DNA of 64,000 bases. Origin: Rhizomicrobium sp. (lineage in GTDB: Bacteria; Pseudomonadota; Alphaproteobacteria; Micropepsales; Micropepsaceae). The translations under genes were made by a program, and so were the position numbers. The stretch spans positions 2,456,756 to 2,520,755 of the forward strand of contig JBBCGJ010000001.1 in NCBI GenBank assembly GCA_037200985.1, read 5' to 3'. Below the pieces are notes generated by a model that was given only the letters and a program-made list of their open reading frames with translations, searched no databases and was not told where the DNA came from. Shown one piece after another: positions 42,454-51,667 of this stretch (position 1 is its first letter; each line of letters begins with the position of its first letter).

Positions 42454-43580
42454 GCAGCCGCAACTGGATCGAATTCCCGCGCATCGAGGGAGAGACCTCG
42501 AAACAGGCGCATGCCGACCTGCCCGCCGGCACCTATGAGCGCGAGATCGGGCGGGACGGCTTCTTCGGGCCGGCGACGCACATCTATCACCGGCACCCGC
42601 CGACCGGTTGGTCGTCGTTCGAGGGACCGCTGCGGCCCCGCGCCTTCGATGCGGTGAAGGCCGCGGCGAAGCCCGCTGCCGAACCTTACAAGGGCGCCCT
42701 GCTGCTGTCGAACGCCCATTGTCGGATCGCGCTGTGGCGCGTGGCCGAGCCGATGCCGCGCCTGCAGCGCAATGCCGATGGCGACGTGCTGCTGTTCATC
42801 CACCAGGGCGCGGGCGATCTGTTCTGCGATTTCGGCCATCTCGCCTATGGCGAAGGCGATTATCTTCTCCTGCCGCGCGGCACGATGTGGCGGCTGGAGC
42901 CGCTCGCGCCCACCGCCGCCCTGCTGATCGAGGCGACAAACGGCAGCTACAGGCTGCCGGATCGCGGCATCCTCGGGCCGCATGCGATCTTCGATCCCGC
43001 CGCGCTCGACACGCCCAAGCTCGACGCGGCGTTCAAGGCGCAGCGCGACGGCGAATGGACGGTCGAGGTCAAGCGCCGCGCCGCCATCTCCACCATCACC
43101 TATCCGTTCAACCCGCTGGACGCGGTGGGCTGGAAGGGCAACCTGTCGGTCGTGAAGCTGAACTGGCGCGACATCCGCCCGGTGGTGAGCCACCGCTATC
43201 ATATCCCGCCATCCGTGCATTCGACCTTCGTCGCCGACCGTTTCGTGGTCTGCACCTTCGTGCCGCGCCCGATCGAGAGCGATCCCGGCGCGCTCAAAGT
43301 CCCGTTCTTCCACTCCAACGACGATTTCGACGAGGTGATCTTCTATCACGCCGGCGAGTTCTTCAGCCGCGACAACATCCATCCCGGCATGGTGACCTGG
43401 CATCCCAACGGCTTCACCCATGGGCCGCATCCCAAGGCCTTCGCGGCGGGCGCCAAGGCGGCCAAGACGATGACCGACGAGGTCGCGGTGATGATCGACG
43501 CACGCGATCCCTTGGATATGGCGCCGGCCGCGGAGGCAACCGAAGACCGCGGCTATGCCGATAGCTGGAAGACCGGATGA
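42450..43580 (+). CDS. hmgA: homogentisate 1,2-dioxygenase
   Basis: 376-aa cupin-type ring-cleaving dioxygenase (homogentisate to maleylacetoacetate). Iron-ligand region PFFHSNDDFDEVIFYHAGEF gives His and Glu, with the later His in NGFTHGPHP. It is shorter than the approximately 430-aa eukaryotic type and belongs to the bacterial HGD-like branch. ATGA overlaps on both sides bind it tightly into the operon. Confidence 0.93.
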   Translation: MSSRNWIEFPRIEGETSKQAHADLPAGTYEREIGRDGFFGPATHIYHRHPPTGWSSFEGPLRPRAFDAVKAAAKPAAEPYKGALLLSNAHCRIALWRVAEPMPRLQRNADGDVLLFIHQGAGDLFCDFGHLAYGEGDYLLLPRGTMWRLEPLAPTAALLIEATNGSYRLPDRGILGPHAIFDPAALDTPKLDAAFKAQRDGEWTVEVKRRAAISTITYPFNPLDAVGWKGNLSVVKLNWRDIRPVVSHRYHIPPSVHSTFVADRFVVCTFVPRPIESDPGALKVPFFHSNDDFDEVIFYHAGEFFSRDNIHPGMVTWHPNGFTHGPHPKAFAAGAKAAKTMTDEVAVMIDARDPLDMAPAAEATEDRGYADSWKTG

Positions 43581-44560
43581 AGCTCGCCTCGCTCCGCCAC
43601 GGCCGCGACGGCCGCCTCGCCGTCGTCTCGCGCGACCTGAAGACCTGCGTCGCCGTTCCCGGCATCGCGCCGACGCTGCAAGCGGCGCTGGATGGCTGGA
43701 GCGAGATCGCGCCGCAGCTCGAAGAGGTCTATGCGCTGCTGAACAGCCGCGAAGCGGACGGCAGTCATCCGTTCGAGGCAAAGAACTGCGTGTCGCCCCT
43801 GCCGCGGGCCTATCAATGGGCCGACGGCTCGGCCTATGTCACCCATGTCGAGCTGGTGCGAAAGGCGCGCGGCGCGCAGATGCCGCCCTCTTTCTGGACC
43901 GATCCCCTGATGTATCAGGGCGGCTCGGATTCTTTCATCGCGCCGACCGATCCGATCCTCGCCGCCGACGAGGCCTGGGGCATCGATTTCGAGGCCGAGG
44001 TCGCGGTCGTCACGGACGACGTGCCCTACGGCACCGGCGCGGCGGAGGCGGCGGGACACATCAAGCTCCTGATGCTGGTGAATGACGTTTCGCTGCGCAA
44101 TCTCATCCCCGGCGAGCTCGCGAAGAATTTCGGTTTCTTCCAGTCCAAGCCGGCCAGCGCGTTCTCGCCCGTGGCGGTGACGCCGGACGAGATCGGCGCG
44201 GCGTGGAAGGACGCCAAGGTCCATCTGCCGCTGCATGTGTGGCTCAATGGCGAGACGTTCGGTGCGCCCAATGCCGGCATCGACATGACGTTCAGCTTCG
44301 TCGATCTCATCGCCCATGCCGCCAGGACGCGGGCGCTTGGCGCCGGCTCCATCGTCGGCTCGGGCACGGTGTCGAACAAATCCGGCGATGCCGGTTCCTG
44401 CTGCATCGCGGAGCGCCGCACGCTGGAGACCCTCGCCGGCGGCGAGCCCGTCACGCCCTTCCTGAAATTCGGCGACCGCGTCCGCATCGAGATGTTCGGC
44501 GCCGACGGACATTCCCTTTTCGGAGCGATCGACCAGCATGTCGTCCCACACGCAAAGTGA
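43577..44560 (+). CDS. fumarylacetoacetate hydrolase family protein
   Basis: 327-aa FAH-fold enzyme. The metal-binding acidic residues lie in WGIDFEAEVAVVTDDVPYG near residue 140, and the C-terminal domain has the FAH pattern of LMLVNDVSLRN and GSIVGSGTVSNKSGD. In this operon it should split fumarylacetoacetate to fumarate and acetoacetate. It is the short bacterial form. It overlaps maiA by 23 nt. Confidence 0.92.
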   Translation: MKLASLRHGRDGRLAVVSRDLKTCVAVPGIAPTLQAALDGWSEIAPQLEEVYALLNSREADGSHPFEAKNCVSPLPRAYQWADGSAYVTHVELVRKARGAQMPPSFWTDPLMYQGGSDSFIAPTDPILAADEAWGIDFEAEVAVVTDDVPYGTGAAEAAGHIKLLMLVNDVSLRNLIPGELAKNFGFFQSKPASAFSPVAVTPDEIGAAWKDAKVHLPLHVWLNGETFGAPNAGIDMTFSFVDLIAHAARTRALGAGSIVGSGTVSNKSGDAGSCCIAERRTLETLAGGEPVTPFLKFGDRVRIEMFGADGHSLFGAIDQHVVPHAK

Positions 44561-45206
44561 CTTCGCGCTCTACGGCTATTTCCGCTCCTCCGCCGCGTTC
44601 CGCGCGCGCATCGCGCTGAACCTGAAAGGCATCGTGCCGGAGCTGCGCTTCGTCCACCTGCTGCGCAATGGCGGCGAGCAGCACACGCCCGAATACAAGG
44701 CGGTCAACCCGCAGGCGCTGATCCCGGCGCTGGCGCATGACGGGCATCTGATCACCCAGTCGCTGGCGATCATCGAATATCTCGACGAACTGGTGCCGGA
44801 GCCGCCGCTGCTGCCGAAGGATCCGTACGGCCGCGCCCGCGCCCGCGAGATCGCCTATGTCGTCGCCTGCGACATCCATCCGGTGAACAATCTGCGCGTC
44901 GGGCGCCATCTGAAGCACAAGCTGAACATCTCCGACGACGACATCGTGCGCTGGCAGCGCCACTGGATCCGCGTCGGGTTCGACGCGCTGGAGATCATGC
45001 TGGCGACCAGCGGCGACACCGGTGCCTATTGTCACGGCGATGCGCCGACCATCGCCGATATCTGCCTGATCCCGCAGGTCGCCAATGCGCGGCGCGTCAA
45101 GCTCGAGCTCGATCCGTGGCCGACGATCGCGCGGATCGAGGCGCAGGCGCTGACGCATCCGGCCTTCGACGCGGCGCTGCCCAAGAACCAGCCCGATGCC
45201 GAGTAG
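44538..45206 (+). CDS. maiA: maleylacetoacetate isomerase (zeta-class GST)
   Basis: 222-aa glutathione-dependent isomerase. The zeta-class motif near the N-terminus reads YFRSSAAFRARIALN. The catalytic Ser pair is present, while the Cys usual in the SSCxxR form is replaced by Ala. The GST substrate loop NPQALIPALAHDG and SLAIIEYLDEL are typical. Converts maleylacetoacetate to fumarylacetoacetate. Overlaps the FAH gene and marR. Confidence 0.93.
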   Translation: MSSHTQSDFALYGYFRSSAAFRARIALNLKGIVPELRFVHLLRNGGEQHTPEYKAVNPQALIPALAHDGHLITQSLAIIEYLDELVPEPPLLPKDPYGRARAREIAYVVACDIHPVNNLRVGRHLKHKLNISDDDIVRWQRHWIRVGFDALEIMLATSGDTGAYCHGDAPTIADICLIPQVANARRVKLELDPWPTIARIEAQALTHPAFDAALPKNQPDAE

Positions 45207-45669
45207 CGACGCCGCCAAGATCCGGCTCGATCTCGAGCGTTTCCTGCCCTACCGGCTGTCGGTCCTGTCGAACCGCGTGTCGGACGCGATCGCGCGGCAA
45301 TATTCCGACCGCTTCGGGCTTTCGATTCCGGAATGGCGCGCCATGGCGGTGCTGGGCGGAGCGCCGGGACTCTCGGCGCGCGAGGTCGCCGAGCGCACCG
45401 CGATGGACAAGGTCCAGGTCTCCCGCGCCATCGAGAGCCTGGTACGGGCGCGCCGCGTCGCCCGCGTAGCCGACGCCGAAGACGGCCGCATCCTGCGCCT
45501 GTCGCTGACGCCAAAGGGGCGCGCGATCTATGACGAGGTCGTGCCGCTGGCGCTGCACCTGGAAGAAATCTTTCTCTCCGCGCTCGATCCGCAAGAGCGC
45601 CGCCAGTTCGACATGCTGATGGCGAAGCTGGCGCGCCAGGCGCATCTGTTGGGCGGCGGCGGCAAATAG
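45196..45669 (+). CDS. MarR family regulator of the tyrosine operon
   Basis: 157-aa winged-helix regulator. The recognition helix region is LSAREVAERTAMDKVQVSRAI near residues 60-80, followed by the beta-wing with DAEDGRILRLSLTPKG. It starts inside the end of maiA. The perfect palindrome at 41326-41343 is the likely target; homogentisate or a pathway intermediate is the expected ligand, by analogy with HpdR/HmgR-type MarR proteins, but is not shown here. Confidence 0.83.
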   Translation: MPSSDAAKIRLDLERFLPYRLSVLSNRVSDAIARQYSDRFGLSIPEWRAMAVLGGAPGLSAREVAERTAMDKVQVSRAIESLVRARRVARVADAEDGRILRLSLTPKGRAIYDEVVPLALHLEEIFLSALDPQERRQFDMLMAKLARQAHLLGGGGK

Positions 45670-45703
45670 GGCAGACTGCGTCTCGCAATTCTCGGGGCAC
45701 GGC

Positions 45704-46678
45704 ATGGCCATTCGCATCGGCATTCTGGGCGCGGCGCGGATCGCGCCGCCCGTCGTCATCCTTCCCTCGCGCGACAATCCCGATTTCGAAGTGGTCGCGG
45801 TGGCGGCGCGCGACGGCGACCGCGCCCGGGCTTACGCCGCGGAACACAAGATCCCGCTCGTGCTGAAGGACTACGATGCTCTGGTGCGCCACGCGGATGT
45901 CGATCTCGTCTACAACGCCCTGCCGCCGTCGGGGCATGCGCACTGGACCATCGCCGCGCTGGAAGCCGGCAAGGACGTGCTGTGCGAGAAGCCCTTCGCG
46001 ATGAACGCGACCCAGGTGCGCCGGATGAACGACGCCGCGGTGCGGACGGGCAAGCGCCTGGTGGAGGCCTTCCATTATCGCCACCATGTCGTCATGCAGC
46101 GCGCCGTCGCCATCGCGCGCGCGGGCGAGCTCGGCGGGCTTGTCCGCGCGGAAGCGTTCTTCGAGGTGCCGATTCCATACCGCGAAGGCGAATTGCGCTG
46201 GACCCGCGGACAGGGCGGCGGCGCGCTGATGGATCTGGGCTGCTATCCGGTGCATGCGCTGCGTTCGGTTTTGGGGAGCGAGCCTGAAGTCCTTTCGGCA
46301 AGCTGCGTCCTGGAACATGAGGTCGATGTCTCGACCAGGACATCGCTCGAATTCGCCGGCGTGCCGGCGACGTTCTCCTGCTCGATGAAGCCGGATCGGT
46401 TCGGCGCGACGCTGCGCCTGGCCGGCGACAAGGGCTCGCTCGAAATCCTGAATTTCGTCGCGCCGCAACTCGGCTGCCGCTTCACCATGACGGTCGGCGG
46501 CACGACGCGAGAGGAACCGACGGCGGGACCCGCGACCTATGTCGCCCAGCTCGCCGAACTCGGCGATGTGCTGCTCCGGGGCAAGGCGCCGCTGATCACG
46601 AATGCGGATTCGCTCGCGAACATGGCGGCAATCGACGCGATCTACGCCAAGGCGGGCGTCGACCGGACGTTTGCGTGA
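45704..46678 (+). CDS. Gfo/Idh/MocA family oxidoreductase
   Basis: 324-aa NAD(P)-dependent dehydrogenase-type protein. The N-terminal Rossmann fold has GILGAARIAPP; the conserved EKP signature appears in LCEKPFAMN near residue 97. The second domain has the typical QGGGALMDLGCYPVHALR segment with His near residue 186. It begins 34 nt after marR, perhaps in the same transcript. Substrate, probably a sugar or polyol derivative, is not known. Confidence 0.87.
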   Translation: MAIRIGILGAARIAPPVVILPSRDNPDFEVVAVAARDGDRARAYAAEHKIPLVLKDYDALVRHADVDLVYNALPPSGHAHWTIAALEAGKDVLCEKPFAMNATQVRRMNDAAVRTGKRLVEAFHYRHHVVMQRAVAIARAGELGGLVRAEAFFEVPIPYREGELRWTRGQGGGALMDLGCYPVHALRSVLGSEPEVLSASCVLEHEVDVSTRTSLEFAGVPATFSCSMKPDRFGATLRLAGDKGSLEILNFVAPQLGCRFTMTVGGTTREEPTAGPATYVAQLAELGDVLLRGKAPLITNADSLANMAAIDAIYAKAGVDRTFA

Positions 46679-46682
46679 ACGG

Positions 46683-46796
46683 TCAGATCAGCGCCGTCGC
46701 CAGGATCGTGCCGACGCAGATCGCCGCCGCGTAGCCGCTGAGCTCTCCCCACGGACGAATCGGCTTCAGCCGGCGCCCCCAAGGCGTATCGCGCAT
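46683..46796 (-). CDS. possible 37-aa membrane peptide
   Basis: An ORF from ATG 46796 encodes MRDTPWGRRLKPIRPWGELS followed by one hydrophobic helix (GYAAAICVGTILATALI). Position immediately after the Gfo/Idh gene and helix pattern suggest a small membrane protein; the ribosome-binding site is weak. The ORF can extend upstream to 46937 (84 aa). Kept at low confidence. Confidence 0.35.
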   Translation of the reverse strand: MRDTPWGRRLKPIRPWGELSGYAAAICVGTILATALI

Positions 46797-46799
46797 TGT

Positions 46800-47125
46800 G
46801 TGGGATTGGGTGCGCGCAAAAACGAAATCCGTCCTGCGGTAGTCCGCGTGCGCGCTGATAATGTGTCTCTGTGCCGCAAATTTGGGCCCTTGGGCCAGTC
46901 CTGCTGCCGACATTGGTTTGCTTCCGTTCTTAACCACCCTCCAGACGAGCGCAAACGCGCGAAGAATTCCGCCGGTTCCTTTGCCCGTTGACGCAGGGCC
47001 ACAGCTGTTGCGCCAAAGCCGCGCGCGCGGCGAACAAGTCGGCAGCCAGGGTTAACGGCGTGTTGTTGGCGCTTCGTCCGCCATCGTCCTAAAGTGGCAC
47101 GTGACGGATCACAGAAGGTGAACCC
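46800..47125. other. gap with no supported gene
   Basis: 326 bases between the candidate peptide and the Gly-rich protein. Apart from an apparently random GC-rich composition, I saw no clear hairpin terminator, repeat or RNA gene. A promoter for the next gene must lie near its 3' end. Confidence 0.4.
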
Positions 47126-47479
47126 ATGCGCAGAACGCGCTTCGTTGTCTTGGCACTCCTCGCACTCTGCGGAGCCGCATCAGCGCATGAGCGCTGCGAC
47201 TGCGATCGGCCGCTCGTTCTCAACGGCAGACTGAGCACCGGCGATTTCGACGGCGGAGTGGGCGATCGGTTCGGCGACGGCGGAACGGCGTATGGCGGTG
47301 GATACGCTATCGCCTATGGCGGTGCAGGCGCCTTCGCCGGCGGCGCGGCGAGCGCCGGCGCGTCGGCACGGGCCTCGGCATCGGTGTCGATCTCGACGCA
47401 TTTCGGCGGGTCGTTCCACGGCGGCGGCCATGGCATGCATGGCGGTGGAATGCACGGCGGCTTTGGCGGTCATCACTGA
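47126..47479 (+). CDS. small secreted Gly/Ala/His-rich protein
   Basis: 117-aa protein: signal peptide (VLALLALCGAASA), a Cys pair in ERCDCDRP, then a low-complexity Gly/Ala/Ser region and a C-terminal Gly-His-Met tail (GGGHGMHGGGMHGG). The His/Met tail could bind metal. Function unknown. It lies next to a tRNA gene whose 3' end is 31 nt away on the opposite strand. Confidence 0.65.
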   Translation: MRRTRFVVLALLALCGAASAHERCDCDRPLVLNGRLSTGDFDGGVGDRFGDGGTAYGGGYAIAYGGAGAFAGGAASAGASARASASVSISTHFGGSFHGGGHGMHGGGMHGGFGGHH

Positions 47480-47509
47480 CCGCCTGCCGCGTCCGATGCG
47501 AAGTTTGGA

Positions 47510-47585
47510 TGGTAGGCCGGGAGGGGATCGAACCCACGACCATTCGATTAAGAGTCGAACGCTCTACCAACTGAGCTACCGGCCC
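47510..47585 (-). tRNA. tRNA-Lys(CTT)
   Basis: 76 nt with encoded CCA. Acceptor GGGCCGG pairs with CCGGCCT (G-U at the top), the D-arm has GCTC-AGTTGGTAGA-GC, and the anticodon arm reads TTCGA-CTCTTAA-TCGAA, giving anticodon CTT. The T-arm has GTTCGATC. Complete cloverleaf. Confidence 0.95.
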
Positions 47586-47686
47586 ATCCAGGAAGGGGCG
47601 GGGCTATAGCAGAGCGGTTTTGGCCTGTCCAGCAGGCGTGCCCAACCGCGACCCTCACGCGAAAAGCGCGGCAATTCGGCGGTCTT

Positions 47687-48001
47687 TCACCAGCGCGAAT
47701 AGCGGTGCCCGTTGCGATAATAATAGCGGCTGCGCTCATAGCGGGCCCGATGATAGCGATGATCGCAATCGGCGCCGCGCGACACCGCGTTGCCGGCCAA
47801 GCCGCCGAGCACCGCGCCGCCAAGCACGCCGACGATGCTGCCGTGACTGACCGCGCTGCCGATCGCCCCGCCGCCGACGGCGCCCAGCACCGTCCCGGTG
47901 GTGTGGCGATGGCCGCTGCAGGCGTCGGCCAGCGCGCCGGTGGTTCCCGCGCCCAGCGCGAGCGCCGCGGCGGCGAATATGCGTGTGGTGCGCGTGAGCA
48001 T
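47687..48001 (-). CDS. glycine-zipper secreted protein
   Basis: 104-aa protein with a signal peptide (AAALALGAGTTGALA), a Gly-zipper segment TGTVLGAVGGGAIGSAV followed by VGVLGGAVLGGLAGNAV (two short hydrophobic helices), then a Tyr/Arg/His-rich tail (YYYRNGHRYSRW). GGAG lies 6 nt before ATG 48001. Gly-zipper 2TM proteins are often found in the envelope; function here is unknown. Confidence 0.75.
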   Translation of the reverse strand: MLTRTTRIFAAAALALGAGTTGALADACSGHRHTTGTVLGAVGGGAIGSAVSHGSIVGVLGGAVLGGLAGNAVSRGADCDHRYHRARYERSRYYYRNGHRYSRW

Positions 48002-48092
48002 CGTCGTCTCCGTTTGAAATCCCTCGGCCGCGCGTCGCGGCATGAGAAGAAAACGGAGGCGCGGACGGATCGTTCCGGCGGGTTCCCGATGC

Positions 48093-49247
48093 TCAGATGA
48101 TGCCGCCGGAGTGGCGCGGGATTTCGACCTGGCGATGGACATGCACGCTCATCAGAAGGCCGAAGCCGAACATCACCGAGAACATCGCCGAACCGCCATA
48201 GGAGATCAGCGGCATCGGAATGCCGACCACCGGGATGAGGCCCATGACCATCGAGGCGTTGATCATGATGTAGAAGAAGAAGTTGAGCGTCAGGCCCATG
48301 GCGAGGAGGCGGCCGAACTGGCTGCGCGCGCTGCCGGCGATCTGCACGCCATAGCCGATGATCACCGCGAAGAGGATCAGCAGCGCCACCGAGCCGACGA
48401 AGCCGAACTCCTCCGCGAAATTCGTGAAGATGAAATCGGTGTGCTTCTCGGGCAGGAAGTTCAGCTTGCTCTGCGTGCCGCCGAGGAAGCCCTTGCCGGT
48501 GGCGCCGCCCGAGCCGATCGCGATCTTGGCCTGGGTGATGTTCCAGCCGGCGCCCAGCGCGTCGGATGCCGGATCGAGGAAGGTCAGCACGCGGCGCTTC
48601 TGGTAATCGTGCAGCACGAACTGCCAGGCGGTCGGCACCGCGACCGCGACCGCGGAGAGCGCCGGCAGGATCCACCACCAGGACAGCCCCGCCAGGAACA
48701 GCAGCGACGCGCCGTCGGCTAGGATGATCAGCGTGGTGCCGAGATTGGGCTGCAGCACCACGAACACCGCCGGGATGCCGATCATCGCCAGCGCCAGGGC
48801 GAGATTGGCGGGCTTGGAGATATCCTCCACGCTCTTGCCGTGCAGGAAACGCGCCAGCGCCAGCACCAGCGAGATCTTCATGAGCTCCGACGGCTGCAAT
48901 CCCAGGGGGCCAAGCGTGATCCAGCGTTCGGCGCCCTTGCCGACATGGCCCGCGATCACGACGCCGATCAAAAGCACGAGGGAGACGCCATAGGCCGGAT
49001 AGGCGAGGCTCAGCCAGGTGCGGATGTCGACCACCGACACCGCGACCAGGATCGCGAAGCCGGCGAGGAAGCGGATGATCTGCGTCGTCGCCCAGGGAGA
49101 GAAATTGCCGCCCGCCACCGAATAGAGCATAGCGAAGCCGATGCAGGCGACGATGGTGATCAGGAGCACCATGCCCCAGTTCACTTCGTAGAGCTTGTCG
49201 ACGACGCTGAGCGTGCGCCGCATCGCGGCATAGGGGCGGGTGGTCAT
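48093..49247 (-). CDS. rodA: rod shape-determining protein RodA (peptidoglycan glycosyltransferase)
   Basis: 384-aa SEDS-family membrane protein with about ten helices. The catalytic-site region KGAERWITLGPLGLQPSELMK includes the family's essential Glu/Lys area. It ends with LISYGGSAMFSVM, the typical C-terminal motif. It overlaps mrdA by 4 nt and is the last gene of the elongasome cluster. Confidence 0.94.
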   Translation of the reverse strand: MTTRPYAAMRRTLSVVDKLYEVNWGMVLLITIVACIGFAMLYSVAGGNFSPWATTQIIRFLAGFAILVAVSVVDIRTWLSLAYPAYGVSLVLLIGVVIAGHVGKGAERWITLGPLGLQPSELMKISLVLALARFLHGKSVEDISKPANLALALAMIGIPAVFVVLQPNLGTTLIILADGASLLFLAGLSWWWILPALSAVAVAVPTAWQFVLHDYQKRRVLTFLDPASDALGAGWNITQAKIAIGSGGATGKGFLGGTQSKLNFLPEKHTDFIFTNFAEEFGFVGSVALLILFAVIIGYGVQIAGSARSQFGRLLAMGLTLNFFFYIMINASMVMGLIPVVGIPMPLISYGGSAMFSVMFGFGLLMSVHVHRQVEIPRHSGGII

Positions 49248-51136
49248 CCGTGCCCTCCCAGCGGCACCGGCGGCGTCGCCAGCGCGGCATTGGTCGGATA
49301 GGCGGTGCGCATCCCGAGCGGATTGCGCTTCTGCGCGAACAGCAGCACGTCGTGCGCGATCTGCACCTGGGGATGGCCGAGCGCGCCGTGCTCCACGATG
49401 CAGGCCAGCGCATAGCGCGGCGCCGCGACGGGCGCGAAGGCGATGAACAGGCCGTGGTCGCGCATCTTCCAGGGCAGCGCGGTGTCGTTGAGCACGCCGG
49501 TGGAGCGCTCCTGCTTGGTGATGACGCGGACCTGCGCGGTGCCGGTCTTGCCCGCCATCTCCATGCCCGGCTCGGCGATGCGCCAGCGGCTGGCCGTGCC
49601 CCCCTCATTGCACACCGCGTTCATGCCGTCGCGGATCGCGGCGAACGCCTCGTCGGTGAAGGGCAGCGGATCGGCCAGCGGCCTGGGCTGCGCGATGGTG
49701 CCCACGGTATGGGCGATGCGCGGCACCACGGCGCGGCCGCTCGCGATGCGCGCGGCGAGCGTCGCGAGCTGGAGCGGCGTCGCCAGCACATAGCCCTGGC
49801 CGATGCCGGTGTTCAGCGTCTCGCCCATCTGCCAGGGGATGCCGAAGCGGGCTTCCTTCCAGGCGGCGCTGGGGATGAAGCCGGAATTCTCGCCGGGGAT
49901 CTCGATGCCGCTGGTGGCGCCCATCCCCATGGCGCGGGCGGCGGCCTCCATCTTGTCGATGCCGAGGCGGCGGGCGACTTCGTAGAAGAACACATCGCAG
50001 GATTGCGCGATGCCGCGCTTGAGGTCGACGCCGCCATGGCCGCCGCGCTTCCAGCAATGGAATTGGTGGTTGCCCAGCGTGACCGCGCCGGTGCAGTTGA
50101 CGTGCAGGTCCTTCAGACCGTTCTGCACCGCCGCCAGCGCCATCGCCGGCTTGAAGGTGGAACCGGGCGGATAGGCGCCGCTGAGCGCCTTGTTGACCAG
50201 CGGCTTGTGATCGTCGGTGATGAGGCCTTTCCACTGGTCGGGCGTGATGCCCACATTGAAGAGGTTCGGGTCGTAGCCGGGCGTCGAGGCCAGCGCGAGC
50301 ACGTCGCCGGTCTGGCAATCGAGCACGACGCAGGCGGCGCTCTCCGCGCCCATGCGTTGGGCGGTGAAGGTCTGCAGCTCCTTGTCGATGGTGAGCCAGA
50401 TGTCCTGGCCGGGCACGCCGGGATCGCGACTGAGCTCGCGGATGACGCGGCCATAGGCGTTGACCTCCACCCGGCTGGCGCCGGCGGTGCCGCGCACCTC
50501 CGAATCGAACGCCTTCTCGATGCCACGCTTGCCGATGCGGAAGCCCGGCAGGGAAAGCAGCGGATCGTCGGCGTCCTTCTTGTCGTCCGGGCTGACCGAG
50601 GCGACATAGCCCAGCACGGGCGACAGCTCGACACCGAAAGGATAGTCGCGGGTCTGCCCGACATCGGGCTGCACGCCCGCCAGATAGGGCAAATGCATGT
50701 TGATGCGCGCGAACTCTTCCCAGGTGAGATTCTCCGCCACCGGCACGGGGACGAATTTCTTGTTCATCTGGATGTCGTGCAGCACGCGCTTCTTCTGCGC
50801 ATCGGTGAGCTCGATGACCTTGCCGATCGTGTCGAGCGCCGCCTCGACGCCCTCGGTCGCCTGTTCGGAGACCAGGAGGACGCGGTAGTTGCGCCGGTTG
50901 TTGGCGAGCTCGACGCCGAAGCGGTCGAGGACGCGTCCGCGCGGCGGCGCCAGGAGGCGCTGGTTGACGCGGTTCTCCTCGGCTTCCGTCATGTACTGGT
51001 TGCCGTTGCGGATCTGCAATTGGTAGAGCCGCCCGCCCAGCACCGCGAACACCGCCGCCATGCCGGCGCTCATGCCCAGCGAGCGGCGGGTGAAGCTGGC
51101 GTAACGGCTCTTGTCCTTGCGGTCGAACAGCGGCAT
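49244..51136 (-). CDS. mrdA: penicillin-binding protein 2 (transpeptidase)
   Basis: 630-aa class B PBP. It has one N-terminal membrane helix (SAGMAAVFAVLGGRLYQLQI), a PBP dimerisation domain and a transpeptidase domain. The active Ser is in PGSTFKPAMA (SxxK); SCDVFF carries the SxN-type position and KTGTAQV the KTG motif. Elongation-specific partner of RodA. The start overlaps the mreD stop (ATGA). Confidence 0.93.
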   Translation of the reverse strand: MPLFDRKDKSRYASFTRRSLGMSAGMAAVFAVLGGRLYQLQIRNGNQYMTEAEENRVNQRLLAPPRGRVLDRFGVELANNRRNYRVLLVSEQATEGVEAALDTIGKVIELTDAQKKRVLHDIQMNKKFVPVPVAENLTWEEFARINMHLPYLAGVQPDVGQTRDYPFGVELSPVLGYVASVSPDDKKDADDPLLSLPGFRIGKRGIEKAFDSEVRGTAGASRVEVNAYGRVIRELSRDPGVPGQDIWLTIDKELQTFTAQRMGAESAACVVLDCQTGDVLALASTPGYDPNLFNVGITPDQWKGLITDDHKPLVNKALSGAYPPGSTFKPAMALAAVQNGLKDLHVNCTGAVTLGNHQFHCWKRGGHGGVDLKRGIAQSCDVFFYEVARRLGIDKMEAAARAMGMGATSGIEIPGENSGFIPSAAWKEARFGIPWQMGETLNTGIGQGYVLATPLQLATLAARIASGRAVVPRIAHTVGTIAQPRPLADPLPFTDEAFAAIRDGMNAVCNEGGTASRWRIAEPGMEMAGKTGTAQVRVITKQERSTGVLNDTALPWKMRDHGLFIAFAPVAAPRYALACIVEHGALGHPQVQIAHDVLLFAQKRNPLGMRTAYPTNAALATPPVPLGGHG

Positions 51137-51663
51137 CAGAACTCGCTCCGGAGCGGTCCGACGACGCGGCGATGGATGGCGCCGAGCACGAAGACGGCGG
51201 CGGTGTATTCGATGACGGTGATGGCGAGCTCCGCCATCGAGGGCGCCAGCGGCTGAAGCCGCCAATGATAGATATCGACGATCACATAGGCGCTGGCGCA
51301 GGCCGTCAGCGCCGCCACGCCGAAACCGACCAGGGCGCCGACGCCGGAAAGCCCCGCCAGCATATCGCGCTGGTTGTCCACGAAGGCATAAGCCGCAAGA
51401 TAGGACGCCGCCCACACGCCGGGCGGTCCGCCCGACAGGAAATCCTCCAGCAGCCCCAGCATGAAGGCCCAGAAGGGCGTCATCAGGTCGGGCCGCACGA
51501 TCGCCCAGAAATAGAGCGGCATGAAGGAGAGCAGCGGTGGCGGCACGAGGTTGCCGAGGAACGAGACCGGGAAATTCGCGATCAGCGCGCCCAGGATTCC
51601 GAGCACGACCGGGATCGTCGAGGAGAATATCCGTCCGCTCATCAGGCTGCCCATGCGCTCCAT
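51136..51663 (-). CDS. mreD: rod shape-determining protein MreD
   Basis: 175-aa inner-membrane protein with about five to six helices and the short charged loop RDMLAGLSGVG; synteny with mreC upstream and mrdA downstream makes the call. Sequence divergence is normal for MreD. Overlaps the mrdA start. Confidence 0.88.
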   Translation of the reverse strand: MERMGSLMSGRIFSSTIPVVLGILGALIANFPVSFLGNLVPPPLLSFMPLYFWAIVRPDLMTPFWAFMLGLLEDFLSGGPPGVWAASYLAAYAFVDNQRDMLAGLSGVGALVGFGVAALTACASAYVIVDIYHWRLQPLAPSMAELAITVIEYTAAVFVLGAIHRRVVGPLRSEF

Positions 51664-51667
51664 GGGG

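Noticed and set aside
47307-47570. ORF antisense to the tRNA-Lys and Gly-rich protein
   Set aside because: It runs through the tRNA gene and consists of low-complexity sequence opposite the Gly/His-rich coding region.
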